A stretch of DNA of 64,000 bases from Bacteroides sp. (GCA_022648295.1 JALCME010000013.1:62001-126000), one strand, 5' to 3'. Shown: positions 1 through 10,489, counted from the stretch's first letter. Program-made: numbers and translations. Notes: generated from the sequence alone by a model not told the origin.

Positions 1-314
1 GACGATATTCGTTGGCATTAGACGTAGCCGAGATATTTAAGCCGATAATTGTTGATCGCGTAATTTTCAAAGTACTCAATAAAAAAGAAATACAAGAGAA
101 ACATTTCGACAAAAAAATGAATAAATGCTTATTGAACTCTGTAGGAAAAAAGATCTTTATAAGAGCGCTGGAAGACAGACTTCAAGAGACCATTCAACAT
201 CGTAGCCTAAAACGCAATGTTAGTTATCGACATTTAATAAAATTAGAATGTTATAAACTAACAAAACATTTACTAAAAATAGAGGAATATAAACCATTTA
301 AAATGTATTGGTAG
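1..314 (+). CDS. cas1: Cas1 CRISPR integrase, C-terminal part (5' truncated by window)
   Basis: This is the last ~104 codons of Cas1, the metal-dependent integrase that with Cas2 inserts new spacers at the leader end of a CRISPR array. The frame is open from base 3 to the TAG stop, so the gene starts outside the window; the TTG at 12 is internal. The peptide begins RYSLALDVAEIFKPIIVDR, the typical Cas1 C-terminal helix motif (D/E-x-F-x-P-I-V-D-R), followed by a basic tail (RLQETIQHRSLKR). The active-site Glu/His residues lie upstream and cannot be seen. cas2 starts 4 nt after the stop, so the two are surely co-transcribed. The subtype (I-B-like) is inferred from the repeat, not from this fragment. 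Confidence 0.93.
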   Translation, partial: RYSLALDVAEIFKPIIVDRVIFKVLNKKEIQEKHFDKKMNKCLLNSVGKKIFIRALEDRLQETIQHRSLKRNVSYRHLIKLECYKLTKHLLKIEEYKPFKMYW

Positions 315-318
315 CTCC

Positions 319-582
319 ATGTATGTTATTTTAGTTTATGATTTTGGAGAAAAGCGCGTAGCAAAAATGTTAAAGCTCTGCCGCAAGTATCTGAATTGGA
401 TTCAAAATTCCGTTTTTGAGGGTGAAATTTCAGAAGTTCGCTTACATGAGTTACTCATTGCAGCAAAAAAGTTTATGAAAGAAGAGAGTGATAGCATTAT
501 CATATTCAAAGGAAGAGACGTAAAATGGACCGAGAAGCAAGTTGTTGGAAAAGAGCGTAGAGACATAGATATTTTTTTATAG
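319..582 (+). CDS. cas2: Cas2, spacer-acquisition subunit
   Basis: 87 residues, the usual Cas2 size. The N-terminus MYVILVYDFGEKRVAK is the diagnostic first beta strand of the ferredoxin-like fold, with the conserved Asp at residue 8. It is followed by a helix with KLCRKYLNWIQNSVFEG, the family's K-x-C-x-x-Y-L...Q-x-S-V-F-E-G signature. Cas2 dimerises between two Cas1 dimers to form the integration complex. It lies 4 nt after cas1, and the array begins 213 bp downstream on the same strand. No effector cas genes lie between cas2 and the array, so interference genes, if present, must lie upstream of the window. Confidence 0.95.
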   Translation: MYVILVYDFGEKRVAKMLKLCRKYLNWIQNSVFEGEISEVRLHELLIAAKKFMKEESDSIIIFKGRDVKWTEKQVVGKERRDIDIFL

Positions 583-794
583 AAAGTTGTCTATACCTAC
601 AAGGCAAACTTACATTTACCTATAAACTAGTGGGTCTTGTTCTTTGACTTGCTGATAAACAAACATTTATGCTATATGTCGATCACCTAGAGTTTTTATA
701 TTACTACTGATCGACATATTTTTAAGAGAAAACTCATCAAATTAGATCCAGTAACTGATTGATATACAGCAATGAATTATTCTGTTATTGAAGA
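583..794 (+). promoter_or_regulatory. CRISPR leader
   Basis: A 212-bp AT-rich non-coding stretch between cas2 and the first repeat, in the position expected for the leader that carries the array promoter and directs integration. It contains a perfect 12-bp inverted repeat (ATATGTCGATCA at 674-685 and its complement at 708-719, 22-nt loop) followed by five T. The hairpin could end the cas transcript or be a protein site for integration. Leader polarity is supported by the cas1-cas2 side and by the only degenerate repeat lying near the far end of the array. Confidence 0.75.
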
Positions 795-3700
795 CTTTTA
801 ATTGTACCTTATGGAATTGAAATTAAACCGGCATTAAACGATTAGCAACAAAATTATGACTTTTAATTGTACCTTATGGAATTGAAATAATCAAATCATA
901 AGCACGAACAGGAAGAACATTTACAGCTTTTAATTGTACCTTATGGAATTGAAATAATCAAGATCAAACATTGACTTAGCATTATTGGTAACTTTTAATT
1001 GTACCTTATGGAATTGAAATAGGCTAAGAGTGATCCGGCTGAGATAGCAAAAGCCCTTTTAATTGTACCTTATGGAATTGAAATAACTCTTTCAGCCGCT
1101 CATTTTCGCCTGTCATGGCACTTTTAATTGTACCTTATGGAATTGAAATGATAAAACAGATGTTGTATCTAAGCTTAAACAAGCTCTTTTAATTGTACCT
1201 TATGGAATTGAAATATCCTAAAGCGTATGGAGAACTTAATGCGGAATTGCTTTTAATTGTACCTTATGGAATTGAAATATGATTCTAATAATTCATTAGT
1301 GATTCCTTTATAGCTCTTTTAATTGTACCTTATGGAATTGAAATGGGATATTTATGACTGTTGCCTTTGAAAGTGGTAAAACTTTTAATTGTACCTTATG
1401 GAATTGAAATATAGCATTGGAAGCAATCACGCAGCATATTAGTAATCTTTTAATTGTACCTTATGGAATTGAAATTAATTACTATTTTGTGTATATATTA
1501 ATCAAATAGGTCTTTTAATTGTACCTTATGGAATTGAAATACGGGAAACCCGTGCTTATTGCCTGGACCTACAGGCCTTTTAATTGTACCTTATGGAATT
1601 GAAATTCAATAATATATAGGCAGGCATAGAATCCCGTGCGCTTTTAATTGTACCTTATGGAATTGAAATGTGGCAAAGACCGCGGGTGTTTCTCTTGCCG
1701 AGGCTTTTAATTGTACCTTATGGAATTGAAATACTTTAGTAGAAAGGACGGTAGAACCATCCGGAAGCTTTTAATTGTACCTTATGGAATTGAAATATCG
1801 TCAGCAAACTTGCTTTTTCTCCCATAGGTTTCCTTTTAATTGTACCTTATGGAATTGAAATTCCGGAGGAACATGATCTTCATCATAAGTCAAAGTACTT
1901 TTAATTGTACCTTATGGAATTGAAATGACTTTTCGTCCTCATTATCATGGTATTCTTTTTTCTTTTAATTGTACCTTATGGAATTGAAATACGATCGGAG
2001 CAACAGCAGCAAAAGACATACTAAACTTTTAATTGTACCTTATGGAATTGAAATAACTCTGACCGACGGAAAATTTTTCAAGAATTTCACCTTTTAATTG
2101 TACCTTATGGAATTGAAATAATTAAGAAACGATACAAAATGAGTATCTATTTTTCCTTTTAATTGTACCTTATGGAATTGAAATTCGTCAACAGAACCTT
2201 TCCAATAAACATCACCGTCCCTTTTAATTGTACCTTATGGAATTGAAATGTGCTAAAAACCAAATGCAACTACTAAGCAATAATACTTTTAATTGTACCT
2301 TATGGAATTGAAATGACCATCAATGATGTCTGCACATACATCCGGGTCATTCTTTTAATTGTACCTTATGGAATTGAAATACTACAAAGGTTGGTACTTA
2401 TGCTACACCTCTTTCTACTTTTAATTGTACCTTATGGAATTGAAATTGACTCCTGCTGACGTTAAGCGTCTTACTGATCAAGCTTTTAATTGTACCTTAT
2501 GGAATTGAAATGGCTCAAAACCTTATACCGGCACTAAAACCTCGATCTTTTAATTGTACCTTATGGAATTGAAATGTTATATGTGAGGAAGTTGTTCCTG
2601 GTGATCGTTTTCTTTTAATTGTACCTTATGGAATTGAAATGATACTACTATTGATTTGAACGCGACTTCTGGCACTCTTTTAATTGTACCTTATGGAATT
2701 GAAATAAATTAAAACTAACACAAGTAATCAAAGAAAGCATTCTTTTAATTGTACCTTATGGAATTGAAATGCCCCTGATAATCGAGATCAACAGTAGCGA
2801 TCTTACTTTTAATTGTACCTTATGGAATTGAAATTGCTTATATTTCCGACGGGAGAAAGCTTATGAATCTTTTAATTGTACCTTATGGAATTGAAATGTC
2901 ATATCACTATTGAAGGAGGTCTGACAGGGATCTTTTAATTGTACCTTATGGAATTGAAATATCTTGAACTTTCGCGATTATCGCATTAATACGGTCTTTT
3001 AATTGTACCTTATGGAATTGAAATAGAACATTAAAATAAGAAACTCTCTATCAATAGCACTTTTAATTGTACCTTATGGAATTGAAATGAGAATAGAGGG
3101 AGACGAATATTATTATGATAATTCTTTTAATTGTACCTTATGGAATTGAAATGAAGAACTAATTAAGAACAACGCACTGACTAATATACTTTTAATTGTA
3201 CCTTATGGAATTGAAATTGCGTTCTAAATACGTCCAGCCTCCAATCCTCTTGTCTTTTAATTGTACCTTATGGAATTGAAATAAATATGGGGTCAGTTAG
3301 GTTTCCCCTTGGCTATTCTTTTAATTGTACCTTATGGAATTGAAATATAATAAAAAGGAGCACGCTTGGTTGATCGGGTTCACTTTTAATTGTACCTTAT
3401 GGAATTGAAATTATTTAGTGGGACTTGTACTAGCATAATTGTATATGGCTTTTAATTGTACCTTATGGAATTGAAATATATTTGCGCTACCCTGCCCGTC
3501 TTTAGTTGATTCAACTTTTAATTGTACCTTATGGAATTGAAATACTTAAAACGTCAGCTTGAAGCAATAGCACGTAAAGACTTTTAATTGTACCTTATGG
3601 AATTGAAATATGTTGTGATTATGAAATTTACTACTGCTTATAACTTTTAATTGTACCTTATGGAATTGAAATTGAACAGAACTAGGAACATACTTATATT

Positions 3701-6666
3701 CAGCATACTTTTAATTGTACCTTATGGAATTGAAATCCGGTTAAAGCACGTATCTGGGCATTCATAATTTCTTTTAATTGTACCTTATGGAATTGAAATA
3801 CAGAAGGAATAAGCAGCCTTGGACGACGTGGAAAGACTTTTAATTGTACCTTATGGAATTGAAATATAGTTTCTAAAGATAGATTTCTTCCTCTTTTTCT
3901 TCTTTTAATTGTACCTTATGGAATTGAAATTGGTCAGCAAGTCACCTGATCCGGATAAGTTTGCGGACTTTTAATTGTACCTTATGGAATTGAAATACAC
4001 CTGTACCGACTTTAGCCACATCCTGACCAACTTTTAATTGTACCTTATGGAATTGAAATAACAGATAACCTGATGCCGCTGTTCCTGTTTTAGGACTTTT
4101 AATTGTACCTTATGGAATTGAAATACTTCATCAAGCGGGCAAGTATCATGCAATATTCCTTTTAATTGTACCTTATGGAATTGAAATTGAATAGAGCGTG
4201 AATACATTGCTTACACGAAGAAACTTTTAATTGTACCTTATGGAATTGAAATATCTGTCCGGTTATCAAGCCTGAAATGGCTTAGATCTTTTAATTGTAC
4301 CTTATGGAATTGAAATGCCTTTATATGAAGCAATTGCCTTTTTGTTTTTCTTTCTTTTAATTGTACCTTATGGAATTGAAATCTGATAGCGGACGCCGAT
4401 ACAGAAGGCACGTTTATCTTTTAATTGTACCTTATGGAATTGAAATAAAGGTGATGATGTGATCATTGAATATTATGACCTTGCTTTTAATTGTACCTTA
4501 TGGAATTGAAATTGCATTAGCACCGCGCATAATCACTCCATCCTTAACACTTTTAATTGTACCTTATGGAATTGAAATTAATCCGGATTATCAGTTAGTA
4601 CCTGATTTGTGACACTTTTAATTGTACCTTATGGAATTGAAATACAAGACGGCAGTGGGTACATTAATACACCACACGGGCTTTTAATTGTACCTTATGG
4701 AATTGAAATGGTGAAAGTAGAGAACAACGAACGTGTGCAGGAATGCTTTTAATTGTACCTTATGGAATTGAAATCAAAAAGTTATAAAGACAGAGGAAAA
4801 GACGGAGATACTTTTAATTGTACCTTATGGAATTGAAATATGATTACAGTGTGGAACCTCTTAAATATGTAAGAACTTTTAATTGTACCTTATGGAATTG
4901 AAATGTGATGAGTTGACCGTTGAGCGTGACGAAGGGGAAACTTTTAATTGTACCTTATGGAATTGAAATAGGATAGCAAAGATGGTGATAAAAACACCAT
5001 AAATCTTTTAATTGTACCTTATGGAATTGAAATACAGGTATATGATTATCTGGAGCTGATGGAGCCGGCCTTTTAATTGTACCTTATGGAATTGAAATGC
5101 TTCAGGATCCAGTCGTACTCACCCAAATGATTGGCTTTTAATTGTACCTTATGGAATTGAAATATTATACGCCGGCATCACAATATCTCTTCTTTCCTCA
5201 GTCTTTTAATTGTACCTTATGGAATTGAAATCGAGTTGCGGGTACGATCAATCAATGGATACAATTCTTTTAATTGTACCTTATGGAATTGAAATACGAA
5301 AGAACTGGAACGTCTTATCCTATCTGGAAAAACTTTTAATTGTACCTTATGGAATTGAAATTGTTTATCTTCTCTTATTCCTAAATCTGTTCGTGATTCT
5401 TTTAATTGTACCTTATGGAATTGAAATGATATGAGTTATTCAATTCGTGAAATTCTTGAAAAGCTTTTAATTGTACCTTATGGAATTGAAATGGAAATGC
5501 CATACGCTTATTACATGGGAGTAGACACTTTTAATTGTACCTTATGGAATTGAAATAAGCATTATGAAGTCCTTTATTTTCTTCTCGACGTATACTTTTA
5601 ATTGTACCTTATGGAATTGAAATGATACATTTCAGTATGTGTTAGATGTACTTACTGCCTTTTAATTGTACCTTATGGAATTGAAATTTGTTACCTGGCT
5701 TGATTTCATTCCTTTATTCGGTACTTTTAATTGTACCTTATGGAATTGAAATCGAGTTGCGGGTACGATCAATCAATGGATACAATTGACTTTTAATTGT
5801 ACCTTATGGAATTGAAATTACGAAAGATAACTTCAGGTAGCGCAATCTCTTTAACACTTTTAATTGTACCTTATGGAATTGAAATCCATTAAGGAAACCA
5901 ACTTAGACAAAGGAGCAAATAACTCTTTTAATTGTACCTTATGGAATTGAAATAATCTCATCTCCCTTCCATTTATCCCAGTACATTGTCTTTTAATTGT
6001 ACCTTATGGAATTGAAATGTCTTCCTGTTCACTTTGCATGTTCCCGGCATAATCTTTTAATTGTACCTTATGGAATTGAAATGAGGTGGACTTCAAGTTT
6101 GCTGCCGGACAAGCAGACTTTTAATTGTACCCTATGGAATTGAAATTAAACGATCCTGTTAACACACTAAAGATCAGTGAACTTTTAATTGTACCTTATG
6201 GAATTGAAATAACTAAGAAAGGGGATAGAATTGATTACGCTATAATCTTTTAATTGTACCTTATGGAATTGAAATGGTACTTTTTCCAAAACATCTTTAA
6301 TAACCGTTATTTCTTTTAATTGTACCTTATGGAATTGAAATATAAGTTAAGTGCCACTAACGTGACGCCCACCAATGCTTTTAATTGTACCTTATGGAAT
6401 TGAAATGGGTTATGCTTCCTATTTCTAGTTGGGCATCTAGTTCTTTTAATTGTACCTTATGGAATTGAAATGATTCAGTAATATTTTCTGATATTATTCC
6501 ATCATCTCTTTTAATTGTACCTTATGGAATTGAAATCGTTTGAACTTATTGTTCGCCGGGCGTTTATTACAAACTTTTAATTGTACCTTATGGAATTGAA
6601 ATTACAGTTATGCGGGAATGCGAATGCAGCTTATGCACTTTTAATTGTACCTTATGGAATTGAAAT
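795..6666 (+). CRISPR. CRISPR array, ~91 repeats of 29 nt, type I-B-like
   Basis: The 29-nt repeat starts CTTTTAATTGTACC and ends TATGGAATTGAAAT. By hand I count 91 copies, the first at 795-823 and the last at 6638-6666, with 90 spacers of 34-39 nt (mostly 35-37). The repeat end ATTGAAAT matches the 8-nt 5' handle typical of type I-B (ATTGAAAN), which gives + strand transcription. Repeats are identical except the one at 6118-6146, which has a T-to-C change in the TACCTTATGG core. Two spacers (5232-5266 and 5753-5789) share 35 nt. The array is much larger than typical bacterial arrays. Spacer targets cannot be assigned by reading. Confidence 0.98.
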
Positions 6667-6727
6667 CATTTAATGCGTTTTTACAATCGGCTGGAAACAG
6701 ACAATTACACCAATTATAATTATTCGA

Positions 6728-6759
6728 TTTGCATAATTCGAATTAAATAATTATATTTG
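6728..6759 (+). promoter_or_regulatory. Bacteroides-type promoter for the 6776 ATPase
   Basis: A TTTG at 6728-6731 and TATATTTG at 6752-6759 match the Bacteroides -33 (TTTG) and -7 (TAnnTTTG) boxes with 20 nt between. The start codon lies 16 nt after the -7 box, giving a very short leader. The promoter begins about 60 bp after the last CRISPR repeat, so the ATPase need not depend on array transcription. Confidence 0.65.
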
Positions 6760-6775
6760 TATAAACATTCAATTT

Positions 6776-7930
6776 ATGGCAAGAACAATAAACCCCTTTG
6801 TTGTAACCGGAAAGATAGAACCGGAATACTTTTGCGACCGTTTGGAAGAATCGGCACGGATTATTAAGTCCGTTACCAATGGAAACAATCTTGTCATTAT
6901 CTCTCCACGTCGTATGGGGAAGACAGGCCTCATCCAATTCTGTTATGATAAACCAGAGATCAGAAAAGAATACTATACATTCTTTATAGACGTACTCCAC
7001 ACTTCGAGCTTGCGGGAGTTTACCTACCTGTTAGGGCGCGAGATTTACGAAACACTCCTCCCCCGTAGCCGCAAAATGGCAAATCTGTTTCTCCAGACCA
7101 TCAAATCCATTAGTGGAAAGTTCGGATTTGACCCCGTCACCAACCTGCCAGTATTTAATGTTGAATTAGGTGATATAGAACGACCCGAATACACACTGGA
7201 AGAAATTTTCCAATATCTGGCAAAAGCTGATAAGCCCTGCATTGTATCCATTGACGAATTTCAACAAGTAGCAAAATATCCTGAAAAGAATATTGAAGCA
7301 TTGCTACGTACCCACATCCAAAAGATGCGCAATAGTAACTTTATCTTTGCCGGAAGTGAACGCCACATGATGCAGGAAATGTTTTTATCTGCTGCCCGTC
7401 CCTTCTATCACAGCGCAGACATGCTGGAACTAAAGGCCATTCCGATAGAGAAATATGTGCCTTTCATTGTGAATCACTTTGAGAAGCGCAAGCGTTCTAT
7501 TAATACAGAAAACGTAGAAAAAGTGTACAACCTATTCAAAGGTCACACTTATTATGTTCAGAAAACTTTTAACGAAGCTTTTGCCGATACTCCGGAAGGG
7601 AAAGAATGCACTCCTATAATGATTCAGACAGCAATAGATAATATTATTGCATCCAGCGATACCATCTTCCGTGAAATATTATCCAACATCCCCGAAAAAC
7701 AAAAAGAATTGCTCTATGCCATAGCTAAAGATGGTGAAGCCGAGCGCATTACTTCCGCCCAATTTATTAAAAGCCATAGTTTGCCATCTGCCAGTTCTAT
7801 ACAGTCCGCCTGCCAGAAGTTACTCGAAAAAGATCTGATCACAGAAGTAAATAAAGTCTACTCTCTGACAGACAAGCTTTTCGCTATGTGGATAAACAGA
7901 ATCTATGGCAGTAGTCGAAATATTTGGTAA
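6776..7930 (+). CDS. AAA+ ATPase of the archaeal-ATPase-like (ATPase_2) type
   Basis: 384 residues, cytoplasmic (no signal peptide or membrane segment). The N-terminal half is a P-loop ATPase: Walker A is SPRRMGKTGLI (the degenerate first Gly is usual in this family), Walker B is CIVSIDEFQQV, and IFAGSERHMM fits the sensor-1 strand. The C-terminal ~90 residues (ITSAQFIKSHSLPSASSIQ onward) read as a winged-helix domain ending in SLTDKLFAMWINRIY. Bacteroides genomes carry many such ATPases of unknown role, often linked to mobile or defence regions. It follows the CRISPR array directly but has its own promoter, so the link to CRISPR is positional only. The TATATTTG box 16 nt upstream supports the ATG at 6776. 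Confidence 0.85.
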   Translation: MARTINPFVVTGKIEPEYFCDRLEESARIIKSVTNGNNLVIISPRRMGKTGLIQFCYDKPEIRKEYYTFFIDVLHTSSLREFTYLLGREIYETLLPRSRKMANLFLQTIKSISGKFGFDPVTNLPVFNVELGDIERPEYTLEEIFQYLAKADKPCIVSIDEFQQVAKYPEKNIEALLRTHIQKMRNSNFIFAGSERHMMQEMFLSAARPFYHSADMLELKAIPIEKYVPFIVNHFEKRKRSINTENVEKVYNLFKGHTYYVQKTFNEAFADTPEGKECTPIMIQTAIDNIIASSDTIFREILSNIPEKQKELLYAIAKDGEAERITSAQFIKSHSLPSASSIQSACQKLLEKDLITEVNKVYSLTDKLFAMWINRIYGSSRNIW

Positions 7931-8003
7931 AAAGCTCTATCCTAAAAGACTTATCTTGTAATTAAGCTTTAAGAAATTAGTGATTAACAAAGTACTTTTC
8001 AGA

Positions 8004-8414
8004 TTATTCTTTCCCCTTTTCCTGTTCCTTTTTGTATTTCTCTCTTTCCATCTTCAAGAGCTCTTCAAATAGCTTCACTGCTTGTTCCATTGAAAAGTGA
8101 TTAAGATTCTCAACTGTCGTAATAGGACCTATATTTGAGGCATTTACATGACAACTTTCATAAAAATTATTTGTATAATATAGGACATTTTCTTCTGTAA
8201 ACTTTTTCAATCCATCTTCAGTAACTCCCAAAGCACCAGCAACTTCCTTCAGTTTCTTATCATCCATCTTTTCAGTCTGCTCTATCTTCGAAACAGCTTG
8301 CTTTGTAATACCCAATAAATTGCCTAGATCAGTTTGTGTCATGCCACGAAGACGACGTATTCTTTCTATTTTTCGGCCGATATGCACGGCATTTGTATAA
8401 TCCTCTGTTTTCAT
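8004..8414 (-). CDS. XRE-type helix-turn-helix protein, second of tandem pair
   Basis: 136 residues. Residues ~12-65 form a Cro/C1-type HTH (IRRLRGMTQTDLGNLLGIT, then QAVSKIEQ as recognition helix). The middle (YYTNNFYESCHVNASNIGP) resembles a small ligand or oligomer segment, and the C-terminus is a highly charged helix (LLKMEREKYKKEQEKGKE), probably a coiled coil. It lies 32 nt downstream of a paralogue with the same three-part layout (8447-8845) and is probably co-transcribed. The target is unknown. Similar Bacteroides proteins are annotated only as helix-turn-helix transcriptional regulators. Confidence 0.85.
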   Translation of the reverse strand: MKTEDYTNAVHIGRKIERIRRLRGMTQTDLGNLLGITKQAVSKIEQTEKMDDKKLKEVAGALGVTEDGLKKFTEENVLYYTNNFYESCHVNASNIGPITTVENLNHFSMEQAVKLFEELLKMEREKYKKEQEKGKE

Positions 8415-8446
8415 GATAATGATATTTACTACTTACATTTAATAGC

Positions 8447-8845
8447 TCAATGATTATTTGACTTCTTCAATAATTCAATTTTTTCCCTTTCAGACTGAAG
8501 TAAACGTTCATAAAGTTCAACTATCTTATCTAACGGATTAAATTGTTGGGCAATTGAAGTAGAACCTTGCTCAAAAGTATTGTCTCTAATATTATTAATG
8601 TTATATATAGCCCTCTCCACGTCGAAATCTCTAATAACTTCTGGAGCTACACCCAGCACATTAGCTATTTGTGTTAGAAAACGATCTTCTATTTCGTCTT
8701 GTTTTTCAATCTTTGAGATTTCCTGTTGACTGATACCCAAATCAGCAGCCAAAGCTTCCTGCTTTACGCCCATGTACACGCGAATCTTCTGCAAATTACG
8801 CCCCACATGCCTTCTGTTTACTTTCTCCTTTAATTCAGCATCCAT
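8447..8845 (-). CDS. XRE-type helix-turn-helix protein, first of tandem pair
   Basis: 132 residues. It has an N-terminal Cro/C1 HTH (IRVYMGVKQEALAADLGIS, then QQEISKIEKQDEIEDRFL), a middle segment containing YNINNIRDNTFEQGS, and a C-terminal charged helix (IVELYERLLQSEREKIELLKK). The ends of this gene and of the 8004 gene correspond (LFEELLKMEREK versus LYERLLQSEREK), so they are diverged duplicates. The first Met is preceded by a - strand TATCTTTG box at 8876-8883. The gene is divergent from the thioredoxin lipoprotein at 8963, and the 117-bp shared promoter region is a natural place for autoregulation. Confidence 0.87.
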   Translation of the reverse strand: MDAELKEKVNRRHVGRNLQKIRVYMGVKQEALAADLGISQQEISKIEKQDEIEDRFLTQIANVLGVAPEVIRDFDVERAIYNINNIRDNTFEQGSTSIAQQFNPLDKIVELYERLLQSEREKIELLKKSNNH

Positions 8846-8875
8846 ATCATCATTTTTTTAAGTGAATACGTGAAG

Positions 8876-8883
8876 CAAAGATA
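8876..8883 (-). promoter_or_regulatory. -7 box for the XRE pair
   Basis: Read on the - strand this is TATCTTTG, a perfect TAnnTTTG, about 31 nt before the first start codon of the pair. I see no clear -33 TTTG at the right distance. Confidence 0.45.
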
Positions 8884-8962
8884 ATAAGTTTCCACTATAA
8901 ACTACTAAATCATAAACTAAAATGCTTGCATATATCAAATGTTTTGTCGAATATTGCCGTTC

Positions 8963-10402
8963 ATGAGGAAGTACATAATTATACAATTACTGCTATTACT
9001 ATCATGCAATTTGGCGGCCAAGTGTCCGGCGAAAGACTCTTTGACAACAATTGTATGCGGTAAGGTCGTCAATCAGACAGATATAACTCCAAAAGTAATA
9101 ACCGTTATAGCCTGCGATCCACTTAGTGACAACGACAGGTATGCTTCACGCATAGATTCCTCAGGAATGTTTCAAACAGCTTTCAATATGCTCTGGGGAC
9201 ACAGTTTCACCATAAATTATGATAAACAGTTCATCAATCTGTATGCCGCTCCGGGAGATTCTATCTATATTGAGATTGATGCAACCAAATTTCACAAGGG
9301 AGAAAAAGGTGCTTTATCTTTTAGCGGAGATAATGCTCAACAAAATAAGGAATTCAGTCAGACTTTTAATGATCTTATACAAACCATTACTCCATCCTTT
9401 ACCGATTTCACTCTTCCTCTTGATGACTTTATGAAAATATTCAATGACGACAACCGCAGAATAAGGGACTCCATTACACATTATTGTCAGAAACAGGATA
9501 TAAGTCAGTGGACAGAGAAGTTGATGCAAAAGATGTCTCTTTACATCTTAGCCAACGTGGCCATAGACTACAAAGGACATAACAATGAAGAAGCTCTTGA
9601 ATTTTACACCCAACCGATTTTTGATCTATACAACCCGGAAAACTTCGGGAATATGATGTTCTCCTATCATTTACAGGCTTTCATTAGTGCCTTGTTTCGC
9701 TACGACTCCCAACTAGCTGAATATACGCAGAAAGAAGATTTTACAAACACAGAGAAGCGGGGTAATGAAATATTATTAGCATTGCCAAAATCACTAACCA
9801 GGGATGTCCTTCTCTATTACTTCTATAAAAGGATTGAAGGCGGCACTCTTCACGTTGACAGCAATAACTTCTGCAAGGAGTTGATATATAAGAAGGTATT
9901 GGCTCTCCACAACCATCAAAAAGCGATTGAACTCCCTGAACTTAGCAGCGGAACAGGTGCTTTCTTCTGGAACCCCAAGGGACAGATTGAAAACGTGAGG
10001 CACTTTAATTTCAATCAGCTCATTAAAGAGAAATATAAAGGGAAGGTCGTATATGTAGATATTTGGGCAACCTGGTGCGGTCCGTGTCGTGCGGAAATGG
10101 CACCCGCACGAGAATTACACAAGCTCTTTCGGGGCAACAAGGAAGTGGTTTTCGTGAATATCTGCATGAAGTCTCCCCAACAAGCATGGGCAAAGGCAAT
10201 GGCAAACGGAGAGATTAACGGCGACAACTACTTCTTCGATGCTGATTTGTCAGATGAAGCGGCGGCCAAGTTGCTTTCAGGTGGCTATCCCACTTTTATT
10301 CTCATTGATAAGAATGGAAAGATCAGAACCCGTAAGGCTCCCCGCCCCTCTGCCATTTCGCAAGTTTTTGAAACGATCAATAAGTTGCTTACAGAAAAGT
10401 GA
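8963..10402 (+). CDS. TlpA/ResA-like thioredoxin-fold lipoprotein
   Basis: The ATG at 8963 is preferred over 8939 because it places a lipoprotein signal (MRKYIIIQLLLLLSC, Cys15) at the N-terminus. The protein is ~479 residues. The first ~330 residues fit the poorly conserved N-terminal region common in Bacteroides thiol-disulfide proteins (a DUF4369-like start with a GDSIYIEID strand). The C-terminal ~130 residues are a thioredoxin fold with VDIWATWCGPCRAEMAP (Cys372 and Cys375), the cis-Pro loop in GGYPTFILID, and no transmembrane helix. It probably acts as a periplasmic or surface-anchored thiol oxidoreductase. It stands alone between the XRE pair and the next ATPase. Confidence 0.88.
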   Translation: MRKYIIIQLLLLLSCNLAAKCPAKDSLTTIVCGKVVNQTDITPKVITVIACDPLSDNDRYASRIDSSGMFQTAFNMLWGHSFTINYDKQFINLYAAPGDSIYIEIDATKFHKGEKGALSFSGDNAQQNKEFSQTFNDLIQTITPSFTDFTLPLDDFMKIFNDDNRRIRDSITHYCQKQDISQWTEKLMQKMSLYILANVAIDYKGHNNEEALEFYTQPIFDLYNPENFGNMMFSYHLQAFISALFRYDSQLAEYTQKEDFTNTEKRGNEILLALPKSLTRDVLLYYFYKRIEGGTLHVDSNNFCKELIYKKVLALHNHQKAIELPELSSGTGAFFWNPKGQIENVRHFNFNQLIKEKYKGKVVYVDIWATWCGPCRAEMAPARELHKLFRGNKEVVFVNICMKSPQQAWAKAMANGEINGDNYFFDADLSDEAAAKLLSGGYPTFILIDKNGKIRTRKAPRPSAISQVFETINKLLTEK

Positions 10403-10489
10403 ATAAACTAAAAACTGCTGCAAATTAAGCTATCTATTTCCATGCAAAATGCACTAATTATTTGCAGCAAGCCATATAAGCAGCCTTTA

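Noticed and set aside
583..794. tRNA or other small RNA in the leader
   Set aside because: The hairpin is a single arm pair with no cloverleaf or known motif; it is explained as leader or terminator.
5210..5434. 74-codon open frame inside the CRISPR array
   Set aside because: It is made of repeat and spacer sequence (LLIVPYGIE repeats three times) and has no ribosome-binding or promoter sign.
5296..5856. Spacers 5296-5332 and 5819-5856 starting with ACGAAAGA after a short offset
   Set aside because: Only 8 nt agree and the rest differs, which is expected by chance among 90 spacers.
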